Shown here: piece after piece, positions 31,857 to 53,657 of the stretch
Layout: the number at the start of each line of letters is the position of its first letter
Position numbering within the stretch: position 1 is the first letter of the stretch
Source: an uncultured Clostridia bacterium
GTDB lineage: Bacteria > Bacillota > Clostridia > Christensenellales > Borkfalkiaceae
NCBI GenBank assembly: GCA_944367465.1
Contig: CALVWO010000002.1
Span: 1 to 53,657, forward strand
Length of the DNA: 53,657 bases
Direction of reading: 5' to 3'
Notes under the pieces: model-generated
What the model was told of the DNA's origin: nothing
Databases searched by the model: none
Seen by the model: only the letters and a program-made list of their open reading frames with translations
Program-made: the position numbers and the translations under genes

Positions 31857-31968
31857 AATACGGAACATAGGCTGAGCGGCTCCCCGCGGGAGGGGGCGCA
31901 CCGCACGGAGGCATGGGCGCCGGCGCCCGTCTCCGCGGCACGACATCAGGTTACATCAGGGGTAAGAT

Positions 31969-47934
<15,966 letters not shown>

Positions 47935-47962
47935 GCGGGTTTTCCGTAGCGGAAAACGCATG

Positions 47963-48004
47963 AAAAAAGCGGGGCTGTGCCATTGCGGCACGGCTCCGTT
48001 TTTT
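47963..48004 (+). terminator. Terminator of the giant gene
   Basis: An imperfect long stem (GGGGCTGTGCC and GGCACGGCTCC) around loop ATTGC, with an A-run before and TTTTTT after. Confidence 0.8.
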
Positions 48005-48058
48005 GGTGCGGGAATCCCTTCGGCAGTCCGGCACGGGGCAGAGATTTTCCGAAGGGGA

Positions 48059-48087
48059 TTGACAGCGTCCGGTTTGTCGCATATAAT
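48059..48087 (+). promoter_or_regulatory. Perfect consensus promoter
   Basis: TTGACA (48059-48064), 17-bp spacer, TATAAT (48082-48087), upstream of the small membrane protein gene. It is one of the strongest promoters in the window. Confidence 0.85.
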
Positions 48088-48126
48088 ATGGCTGAAAAGA
48101 GTTTCCGATTAAAAGGAGGGAGAAAT

Positions 48127-48552
48127 ATGAAACAGATTTGGTCGCTTCGGTGGAAAAAACTGCTTATCTGGGTATGCGGCTATCTCAGCATCGTTGCGTT
48201 CGCGCTTGTCGGCGGGTACACGATCGTCAGGAGCGACAGCCGTGCGCTCAAGCAAACATCCAAAAATGCCTTCATCGTCGTGCTCATCTTCACGGCGCTC
48301 TCGGCGTTGGGAGCGCTGCTTTCGGGCATCGGATCCGTGAGCAGCGGCATGGGAGGGTTCCTCGCGGTCTATTCCATGATCGTCACGGTCTCCAAGATCG
48401 TCGTGTTCGCCGTGTGTGCGGTCGTCTCCTTTTTCAGGTGCAAGGAGGAGCCCGATGCGGAAGGCAGGGATGAGAACGAATCGCGGGATCCCTCCGCGCG
48501 TAAGGATGCCGCGGAAGACGGCACTTCTTCAGGCGGCGGCGAAGAGATGTGA
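48127..48552 (+). CDS. Small membrane protein of unknown function
   Basis: A 141-residue protein with three hydrophobic segments (LLIWVCGYLSIVAFALVGGY; AFIVVLIFTALSALGALL; GFLAVYSMIVTVSKIVVFAV) and an acidic, Ser/Gly-rich cytoplasmic-looking tail (EEPDAEGRDENESRDPS). I do not recognise the family. ATG 48127 follows AAAGGAGGGAG and a perfect promoter, so it is probably well expressed. An in-frame upstream ATG (47977) lies inside the preceding terminator and is rejected. A terminator follows directly, so it is monocistronic. It is not SpoVAC, although spoVAD and spoVAE lie 2-3 kb downstream. Confidence 0.75.
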   Translation: MKQIWSLRWKKLLIWVCGYLSIVAFALVGGYTIVRSDSRALKQTSKNAFIVVLIFTALSALGALLSGIGSVSSGMGGFLAVYSMIVTVSKIVVFAVCAVVSFFRCKEEPDAEGRDENESRDPSARKDAAEDGTSSGGGEEM

Positions 48553-48557
48553 AACAG

Positions 48558-48590
48558 GGCGCAGAGACGGGATCTCTGCGCCTTTGGTTT
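48558..48590 (+). terminator. Intrinsic terminator
   Basis: GGCGCAGAGA (48558-48567), loop CGGGA, TCTCTGCGCC (48573-48582), then TTTGGTTT. Confidence 0.75.
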
Positions 48591-48647
48591 GCAATATCGT
48601 GCTACAAGATGGCAATGCGTTCGCTTTTCTCCGCGTGGGAAATTTCT

Positions 48648-48653
48648 TATAAT
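48648..48653 (+). promoter_or_regulatory. -10 element before the GH13 remnant
   Basis: TATAAT (48648-48653) with a poor -35. An RBS (CAGGGGGATAG) and ATG 48691 follow, so the start region of some original gene seems kept. Confidence 0.45.
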
Positions 48654-48690
48654 ACTGTTGAAAAACAAATACCCGCAGGGGGATAGTATT

Positions 48691-49519
48691 ATGAACAGAT
48701 TCGATGAAATTTCCGCATTGCTGCAACGCGGGGTTCCATCTCGATTTTTATATCCACTTCCGCTCCAAGGGCTATAACGCGCTCTTCCAGACGGACAGCT
48801 GCGATTATGTGGATCGCGGCGAGGAAGTCACCTGCTTTTTCAACCGTGAGGGCGGCGGGAATATCCGTGCATTCACCGATGAATTCATGGAGAACCTCGC
48901 CTACATCTCCGGACGCGGCTATATGTGCATGCCAACGGGCAATCACGATATGATCCGCTATTCGCACCGCCGCACGCAGGACGAGATGAAACTCGTCGCC
49001 GCGTTCATCATGCTCATGCCGTCGATCCCCTTCGTCTATTACGGCGACGAGATCGGGCTCCCGTACAGGGAGGGGCTTGCCTCCAAGGAGGGCGGCTATT
49101 TCCGCACGGGCTCGCGTACGCCGATGCAGTGGGACGGAGGGAAGAACAGAGGGTTCTCTTCCGCCGACGGCGCGCTCTATCTGCCCGTCGATATGTCGCC
49201 CGCGTCGCCCGACGTGCAGGCGCAGGCAGCCGATGAAAATTCCCTCCTCAATACCGTAAAACGGTTCACGCGGCTGCGCGCCGGGGAGGAGGCTTTGCAG
49301 GCGGCAGACAATCTCGAACTTGTGTACGCCGCGGAAGGGGAATATCCCTTCGTGTTCCGCCGCGGGAAATTTGTGGTCGCCGTCAATCCGCGCGCGCGGC
49401 AGGCGCAGGCGGCTCTCCCGCAGGGGAATTTCCGCGTGCGGGAAAGCATCGGAAAGGCAACATTGGAGAGCGGCTCCGTTATGCTCGGAGCGCTCGTCGT
49501 TCTGGAGGAAAACGCATGA
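48691..49519 (+). pseudogene. 5'-truncated GH13 glycosidase remnant
   Basis: From about 48732 to 49519 the frame encodes the second half of a GH13 enzyme related to the one at 10323-11846: GFHLDFYIHF (compare GFHMDFMLHF), TGNHDMIR with the third catalytic Asp, VYYGDEIGLPY, RTGSRTPMQWDGG, and a C-terminal beta domain. The first 250 residues, including the nucleophile Asp and acid/base Glu, are missing. ATG 48691 with a good RBS opens a different frame (MNRFDEISALLQRG) that stops after 28 codons; the GH13 frame itself has only a poorly placed ATG (48704). A deletion that joined a foreign or original 5' end to the gene middle explains this. It overlaps the next remnant by ATGA. Confidence 0.8.
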
Positions 49520-49848
49520 ATATGTACAAGTGGCTGGAAGAGATCAGAATGCTCGACGGGATCCTCGCCACGGGGTGTAAAATGTTCCATTTCGGCAACG
49601 CCATCGATATGCGCGAGCTCATGCCGAAAATGCCCGCCGACCTCATTGCGATGGGGAATATCGACCCCGCCGGAACCTTCCTCAACGGGAGCGAACAATC
49701 TGTCTATGATGAGACCGCGGCGCTCCTCAAAGACTGCGGAAAGTACCCGAATTTCGTGCTCTCTTCCGGGTGCGATATCCCGCCCCGCACGCCGTGGGGG
49801 AACATCGACGCCTTCTTCCGCGCCGCAAAAGACTACTATAAGAATTGA
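49516..49848 (+). pseudogene. C-terminal fragment of a uroporphyrinogen decarboxylase-family protein
   Basis: A 110-residue ORF matching only the last third of URO-D/MtaA-type proteins: KMFHFGNAIDM, MGNIDPAGTFLNG, and FVLSSGCDIPPRTPWGNIDA. Full proteins have about 330 residues; the N-terminal barrel half, including the substrate Arg/Asp motifs, is absent. In this family members act as decarboxylases or corrinoid methyltransferases. ATG 49516 has GGAGGAAAACGC upstream and overlaps the GH13 stop, so the fragment may still be translated. Independent loss of the 5' parts of two adjacent genes points to local decay. A terminator follows at 49861. Confidence 0.7.
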
Positions 49849-49860
49849 CCGTAAAACGCA

Positions 49861-49888
49861 AAAATCCCCCTCGCAAAGGGGATTTTTT
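49861..49888 (+). terminator. Intrinsic terminator
   Basis: AATCCCC (49863-49869) and GGGGATT (49878-49884) with flanking A and T runs. Confidence 0.75.
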
Positions 49889-50014
49889 GCACCTTTCATA
49901 GTACTATGCCAGACATAATAGTCTGTTTTTGCCCCAAAATTGCATAATTTCGGGCGATTTTCAAAAAAACCAGCGTCTGCATATCCGCTGCGGAATTTAC
50001 GCAAACTGCGGAGG

Positions 50015-51007
50015 ATGAGAGGTCAGAGGATTGTTTTCAGGCGTCAGCCGCGCATCGTCGCGGTGAGTACGATCGCGGGGCCGAAGGAGTGCGAAGGGAT
50101 CGTCGGGCGGTATGTCGAGACGCCGCTGGCGGACGATATGTTCGGCGAGAATACTTACGAAAAAGCGGAGTGCAAGATGCTCTCGCATGTCATCGACGGC
50201 GCCATTTCCAACGCGAAACTCGCGCGCGATCGGGTGGATATGATCGTCTCCGGCGATCTGCTCAATCAGATCATTTCCGCAAGTTTTGCCGCCCGCGATT
50301 TCTCCGTTCCCTTCCTCGGCGTGTACGGCGCCTGCTCCACGATGGCGGAGAGCCTCGCTGTTGCGGCGGCGTTCGTCGACGCCGGTTACTGCAAAAACGT
50401 CGTGGCGGCAACGGGCAGCCATTTTGCCTCCGCGGAGCGTCAGTACCGTTATCCGCTCGAGCTCGGCACCACCCGTCCGCCGCAGTCGCAGTGGACGGTC
50501 ACGGGGGCGGGCGCCTCGCTCGTCTCGTCCGCGGGCGACGGCGTGCGCATCACCTCCGCCACGCTCGGCAAGGTGGTGGATTTCGGCGTGACGGACGTCA
50601 ACAATATGGGCGCGGCAATGGCGCCTGCGGCGGCGGATACCATCCTCACGCATTTCCGTACGACGGGCGAGGAGCCCGAGGCATACGACCTCATCGTCAC
50701 GGGCGATCTCGGCGCGCTTGGCAGCCGTATCCTCAAAGATCTCGCATGGGAAAAGGGGCTGGATATTGCCGGGAACCATGTTGACTGCGGAGAGATCATC
50801 TATAACGTCCTGGAGGATGAGTTCCAGGGCGGGAGCGGAGCGGGCTGTTCCGCGGTCGTGCTCAATTCCTATCTGTATCATAAAATGACGGCGGGCTCGC
50901 TCCGGCGCATCCTCTTTGTGGCGACTGGCGCGCTGCTCTCCACCGTCTCGTCCGGTCAGGGCGAGAGTATTCCCTGTATTGCGCATGCCGTAACGCTGGA
51001 GCGGTAG
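50015..51007 (+). CDS. spoVAD: Stage V sporulation protein AD
   Basis: A 330-residue protein of the SpoVAD family (thiolase-like fold), part of the forespore membrane channel that imports dipicolinic acid into the spore. Signatures: IAGPKECEG after a short N-terminus, DMFGENTYEKAECKML, VPFLGVYGACSTMAESL, VVAATGSHFASAERQYR, and the DPA-pocket region VNNMGAAMAPAAADT. The N-terminus MRGQRIVFRRQPRIV aligns with the usual family start, so ATG 50015 is chosen; upstream in-frame codons to 49940 look non-coding. The GGAGG sequence abuts the ATG with no spacer, which is unusual. spoVAE follows after 117 bp; spoVAC is not upstream. Confidence 0.93.
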   Translation: MRGQRIVFRRQPRIVAVSTIAGPKECEGIVGRYVETPLADDMFGENTYEKAECKMLSHVIDGAISNAKLARDRVDMIVSGDLLNQIISASFAARDFSVPFLGVYGACSTMAESLAVAAAFVDAGYCKNVVAATGSHFASAERQYRYPLELGTTRPPQSQWTVTGAGASLVSSAGDGVRITSATLGKVVDFGVTDVNNMGAAMAPAAADTILTHFRTTGEEPEAYDLIVTGDLGALGSRILKDLAWEKGLDIAGNHVDCGEIIYNVLEDEFQGGSGAGCSAVVLNSYLYHKMTAGSLRRILFVATGALLSTVSSGQGESIPCIAHAVTLER

Positions 51008-51040
51008 TTTTTGGCAGGATCTTCTGCGTGATCCTTTGTC

Positions 51041-51095
51041 GCGCTGCGGCAAGCCCACTGGTGCTGCGGCAAGTCCACTGGTGCTGCGGCAGGCC
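51041..51095 (+). repeat. 20-bp tandem repeat between spoVAD and spoVAE
   Basis: GCTGCGGCAAGCCCACTGGT and GCTGCGGCAAGTCCACTGGT in tandem, then a partial third copy GCTGCGGCAGGCC. Confidence 0.9.
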
Positions 51096-51124
51096 TCGGT
51101 CGCTCACAATTAAGGAGACTGATT

Positions 51125-51502
51125 ATGGAAACATTGGAAATTTTTCTTGCCTTTCTGAAGGCGTTTGCGGTGGGCGGGCTCATCTGCGCCGTTGCGCAGC
51201 TCGTCATCAATTTCACCGATCTCACGGCGGGCAAGATCCTCGTCATCTTCATGCTCGCAGGCATTGCGCTCACAGCGCTCGGGATCTATCAGCCGCTCGT
51301 CGAATGGGCGGGCGCGGGGGCGACCGTACCTATTTCGGGGTTCGGCTATCTTCTTGCGAGCGGCGCGATGAAGGGCGCGCAGGAGGGGCTCTATCAGGCG
51401 CTCACTGGAGCGCTCGCGGCGGCAAGTGCGGGCGTGAGCGCGGCGGTCGTCTTTTCCTTCCTCGCCTCGCTCGTCTTCCGTTCTCACACAAAGCACAATT
51501 GA
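51125..51502 (+). CDS. spoVAE: Stage V sporulation protein AE (SpoVAEB-type)
   Basis: A 125-residue integral membrane protein with about four hydrophobic segments, starting LEIFLAFLKAFAVGGLICAV. The pattern FAVGGLICAVAQL, GKILVIFMLAGIAL, and PISGFGYLLASGAMKGAQEG is characteristic of SpoVAE/SpoVAC-like channel subunits for calcium-dipicolinate movement. Its neighbour spoVAD supports the AE assignment. ATG 51125 has TAAGGAGACTG upstream. The length is normal. A terminator lies at 51516-51550. Confidence 0.93.
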   Translation: METLEIFLAFLKAFAVGGLICAVAQLVINFTDLTAGKILVIFMLAGIALTALGIYQPLVEWAGAGATVPISGFGYLLASGAMKGAQEGLYQALTGALAAASAGVSAAVVFSFLASLVFRSHTKHN

Positions 51503-51515
51503 TGAAAGTTTGCGC

Positions 51516-51550
51516 AAGCGGCTCATGCGAGCCGCTTTTTCTTGTCTTTT
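51516..51550 (+). terminator. Terminator after spoVAE
   Basis: AAGCGGCTC (51516-51524), loop ATGC, GAGCCGCTT (51529-51537), then TTTCTTGTCTTTT. Its tail overlaps the apbE promoter. Confidence 0.85.
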
Positions 51551-51570
51551 CCGAAAAAATGCGGTATAAT
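51542..51570 (+). promoter_or_regulatory. Promoter of the apbE operon
   Basis: TTGTCT (51542-51547), 17-bp spacer, TATAAT (51565-51570). Confidence 0.75.
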
Positions 51571-51602
51571 CGCAGTATTGCAGGAACAAGGAGGGCGCGC
51601 CC

Positions 51603-52769
51603 GTGCGCAGGATAAAAAACATAGCCGCGGCATTGCTTGCGGCGTCTGCTCTTACGCTCTCCGCGTGTTCGGATGAGGATCTCGCCGTCAGGGATGAATA
51701 CGGTCGGTTCGGCACGCAGAACCGATGGGTATATTCTGCGGCGGAGGATCCGGACGCCGACGCGATCTGGGCGCAGATGACCGCCTGTACGGCGGCGCTC
51801 GAGGCGAGCCTCTCCGTCTCCGCGGAGGGCGGCGATATCGCGCGGTTCAACGCCGCGGCGGCGGGGCAGACCGTCTCCGTCGGCGAAACGGCGTACAAGG
51901 TGCTGCAGACCGCAATGGCGATATATGAGGAGACGGACGGCGCGTACGATCCCGCCGTGGGTCTGCTCGTCGATCTGTGGGGCTTTTCCGCCCGTCACCG
52001 TTCGTCCGGCTACGAACCGACGCTCGCCTACGACCGCGCGGATCCCGAATCGGAACTCCCCGCCCAGACGTATATCGAGGCGTTTTCCGATCCCGCGCTG
52101 CGCGATTTCGGCGCCGTGGCGCTCGCGGAGGAGGACGGCGCTTATTCCGTCGTCAAACCGGATACCGTCGCGCCTGCGGTCGAGGGGGACGGCGCAACGT
52201 ATACCATGCAGCTCTGTCTGGACGGGATCGGCAAGGGCGCGAGCGTGGACGCCGCGTGGGAGATCCTCCGTGCGGCGGACGTCAGGTACGGCTACTATAA
52301 CGCGGGCGGGAGCAGCCTTCTCGTGCTCGAAAATCCCGCGCGCAGCGACGGGCTTTGGGAGATCACCGTCAATTCCCCGCGCGAGGAGCTCGGCGCCTCC
52401 TACGCAACGCTCTCTGTCAGCAATACGACGATCTCCACGAGCGGTGATTACGAGCAGTATTACGAGATCGGCGGCACCCGTTACTGCCACATCATCGGCG
52501 GGAATGGTCAGCCCGTCGGTGCGGGGAGCCACGTGCTGTGTGCGACCGTGGTGGGCGGCTCGGCGGCGGCAGGGGACGCCCGCGCGACCGCGCTCGTCGC
52601 CATGACGGAGGAAGAGGTGGTCGCATACGCCTCCGCGCATGCCGATGAGTTCCGTGTGATGTTCGTCTGGTACGACGCCGCGGAAGATTCGTACGCGCTG
52701 TATACCAATCTCGACGAAGCGTCGTACGAACTGACCGCGTCGTTCGACCGCGTGGAGGCATTCTCATGA
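51603..52769 (+). CDS. apbE: FAD:protein FMN transferase (ApbE family) lipoprotein
   Basis: A 388-residue protein that covalently attaches FMN to Thr/Ser of partner flavoproteins (such as Rnf/Nqr subunits) outside the membrane. It has a signal sequence with lipobox LSAC (Cys22). Family motifs are EGGDIARFN, YDPAVGLLVDLWGF, LDGIGKGASVD (normally GGIAKGYA-like), YNAGGSSLL, and the metal/FAD region STSGDYEQYYEIGG with RYCHII. GTG 51603 follows AAGGAGGGC. The stop overlaps the next gene by ATGA. The pairing with a NusG-II protein recurs in Bacillota and suggests extracytoplasmic electron transfer; target flavoproteins are outside the window. Confidence 0.93.
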   Translation: MRRIKNIAAALLAASALTLSACSDEDLAVRDEYGRFGTQNRWVYSAAEDPDADAIWAQMTACTAALEASLSVSAEGGDIARFNAAAAGQTVSVGETAYKVLQTAMAIYEETDGAYDPAVGLLVDLWGFSARHRSSGYEPTLAYDRADPESELPAQTYIEAFSDPALRDFGAVALAEEDGAYSVVKPDTVAPAVEGDGATYTMQLCLDGIGKGASVDAAWEILRAADVRYGYYNAGGSSLLVLENPARSDGLWEITVNSPREELGASYATLSVSNTTISTSGDYEQYYEIGGTRYCHIIGGNGQPVGAGSHVLCATVVGGSAAAGDARATALVAMTEEEVVAYASAHADEFRVMFVWYDAAEDSYALYTNLDEASYELTASFDRVEAFS

Positions 52770-53233
52770 AGAACGCGCGCCGCGTGCGCGAGGGAAAGCT
52801 GTTCCGCATTGCCGATCTGTTCGTTTACGGCGCCGTCCTTCTGCTCGTTGCCGCGCTCTTTTTCTTTTTTACCTTCCGCGGGCAGGAAGCGGCGGCGGGG
52901 TTCCGCGTGGAGGCAGGCGGAGAGTGCGTCTACACATATACCTTCGGCGAGGGAGGCGAAACGGCGGAAGGCTGGGCGGAGAAGATCTCCGAACGGCGGG
53001 AGGGGGAGATCCTCATCGTAAGGATCGAACTTTCGGAAGGCGCATGGAACGAACTTGCCGTCGACGACGCCGCCGGCACGGTTCGCATGCGCGACGCAAA
53101 CTGCAGCCGCCGCAAAGACTGCACGGCGATGCAGCCCGTCGGGGCGGGCGGGAGCGTCATCGTCTGCATCCCGCACGCGCTCAGGGTGCTCTCTCTTTCC
53201 GGAGAGGATCTCTCGAAACCTTCCGTCGGGTGA
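52766..53233 (+). CDS. NusG domain II-containing membrane protein
   Basis: A 155-residue protein with one N-terminal TM helix (FVYGAVLLLVAALFFFFTF) and an extracytoplasmic NusG-II beta domain: GGECVYTYTF, ELAVDDAAGTVRMRDANCSR, then KDC and IVCIPHALRVLSL. Two spaced Cys residues in CSRRKDC are typical. Its function is unknown in the family; the constant neighbourhood with ApbE suggests a role in extracellular flavin or redox metabolism. ATG 52766 overlaps the apbE stop by 4 bp, so translation is coupled. No terminator is seen after it. Confidence 0.85.
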   Translation: MKNARRVREGKLFRIADLFVYGAVLLLVAALFFFFTFRGQEAAAGFRVEAGGECVYTYTFGEGGETAEGWAEKISERREGEILIVRIELSEGAWNELAVDDAAGTVRMRDANCSRRKDCTAMQPVGAGGSVIVCIPHALRVLSLSGEDLSKPSVG

Positions 53234-53237
53234 AATA

Positions 53238-53405
53238 TGTGGAAAAATATGTCCGCAAACGGTGGATTTCGGCGTTTCTCTGCAATTCCGAACGAAAGTT
53301 TTGAAAAAAGTTATCCACAATTTTGCGCCGTTTCGACCCGTTTTTCCACAATTCGACATGCCGTTCCCCTCAGAAAGGGGCATAAATGCCTGCATGTTAT
53401 CCACA
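53238..53405. promoter_or_regulatory. Cluster of DnaA-box-like sites
   Basis: Two perfect DnaA boxes, TTATCCACA, at 53311-53319 and 53397-53405; a one-mismatch box, TTTTCCACA, at 53342-53350; and an inverted TTTTCCACA (TGTGGAAAA) at 53238-53246. The three direct copies share TCCACAATT. The 279 bp between the NusG-II gene and the tRNA hold no ORF I can support. Confidence 0.7.
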
Positions 53406-53460
53406 ATTACGATTTTTCTGTTGAAACGTAATTTTTCCGCGAAAAACCCGCAAAAAACCG

Positions 53461-53489
53461 TTGACAAACGAAGGGGGAATGGGTATAAT
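53461..53489 (+). promoter_or_regulatory. Perfect consensus promoter of tRNA-Arg
   Basis: TTGACA (53461-53466), 17-bp spacer, TATAAT (53484-53489); +1 about 17 nt before the mature tRNA. Confidence 0.88.
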
Positions 53490-53512
53490 ATCATGGTACT
53501 TGAGCGAAAGAT

Positions 53513-53589
53513 GCACCGTTAGCTAAGCTGGATATAGCGTCGGTCTACGGAACCGAAGGCCAGGAGTTCGAATCTCTTACGGTGCACCA
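53513..53589 (+). tRNA. tRNA-Arg (anticodon ACG)
   Basis: A complete 77-nt cloverleaf with encoded CCA: acceptor GCACCGT/ACGGTGC with discriminator A, D-arm GCT...AGC, anticodon arm TCGGT-CTACGGA-ACCGA with anticodon ACG (read as ICG after deamination), and T-arm AGGAG-TTCGAAT-CTCTT. Confidence 0.97.
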
Positions 53590-53598
53590 AAGCAATAT

Positions 53599-53646
53599 AA
53601 TCCGAATTGTTTACTCGTCACGAGTGAGTGGTTCGGATTTATTGTT
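53599..53646 (+). terminator. Terminator of tRNA-Arg
   Basis: Nested stems: AATCCGAA (53599-53606) with TTCGGATT (53632-53639), and ACTCGT (53613-53618) with ACGAGT (53620-53625), followed by TATTGTTTATATT. Confidence 0.75.
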
Positions 53647-53657
53647 TATATTGAAGA

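Noticed and set aside
48691..48777. 28-codon ORF MNRFDEISALLQRG... as a real small gene
   Set aside because: It runs out of frame into the GH13 remnant; better explained as the 5' end of a deleted gene.
49870..50010. Sigma-G promoter before spoVAD
   Set aside because: CATAGTA at 49898 resembles a -10, but no matching -35 at proper distance; the sequence is part of a small palindrome CATAGTACTATG.
53238..53405. Confident oriC call
   Set aside because: No dnaA, dnaN, rpmH or AT-rich unwinding region within the window, and gene orientation to the left does not fit leading-strand bias from here.

Overview
The window looks like a chromosomal segment of a GC-rich, spore-forming Bacillota, probably a gut-type Clostridia lineage (perhaps Christensenellales-like; this placement is inference). 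Support comes from spoVAD and spoVAE, an archaeal-type ProRS, ApbE next to a NusG-domain-II protein, a cobalamin riboswitch, giant InlB/Flg_new-repeat surface proteins, consensus sigma-A promoters (TTGACA-17-TATAAT occurs several times) and strong AGGAGG-type ribosome binding sites.

Layout. 1-6 kb: a small XRE regulator with a palindromic operator, then minus-strand housekeeping genes (DUF697-like membrane protein, nitroreductase, and a phosphohexomutase-transketolase operon). 6-14 kb: plus-strand DegV protein; a B12 riboswitch controlling a DUF4430 (transcobalamin-C-like) lipoprotein and an ECF S component; proS, a GH13 enzyme, asnS; and a nucleoside hydrolase whose start codon sits at the predicted +1. 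14-19.5 kb: a GH43 enzyme and two signal-peptide/SH3-like/TM-anchored proteins on the minus strand, both without a Shine-Dalgarno sequence, around a small phage-style regulator. 19.5-27.2 kb: a tight P22-like podoviral head/hub cassette (TerL, a TerS-like small ORF, portal, scaffold-like, coat, gp4-like, gp10-like hub, one unknown). It has no integrase, repressor, lysis or tail-fibre genes, intact catalytic residues and host-like composition.

27-48 kb: a 7TM-DISM histidine kinase/OmpR regulator pair is encoded divergently from a two-gene operon. A 283-bp MITE-like element lies between them, and two 11-bp direct repeats lie upstream of the operon promoter. The operon encodes a cytosolic protein that begins with an InlB-type module, and a 5321-residue surface protein (beta-helix, GLUG section, about 35 InlB/Flg_new modules, one TM helix). 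The surface protein carries one more InlB-type module on the cytoplasmic side. The two cytoplasmic modules resemble each other more than the extracellular ones. I regard this two-component-controlled pair as the most interesting candidate new system, with the tail-less P22 cassette second.

48-53.7 kb: a small membrane protein, two successive 5'-truncated genes (GH13 and URO-D family), spoVAD and spoVAE, apbE with a NusG-II protein, a cluster of DnaA-box-like sites, and tRNA-Arg(ACG). All calls come from reading the sequence; no database search was run.
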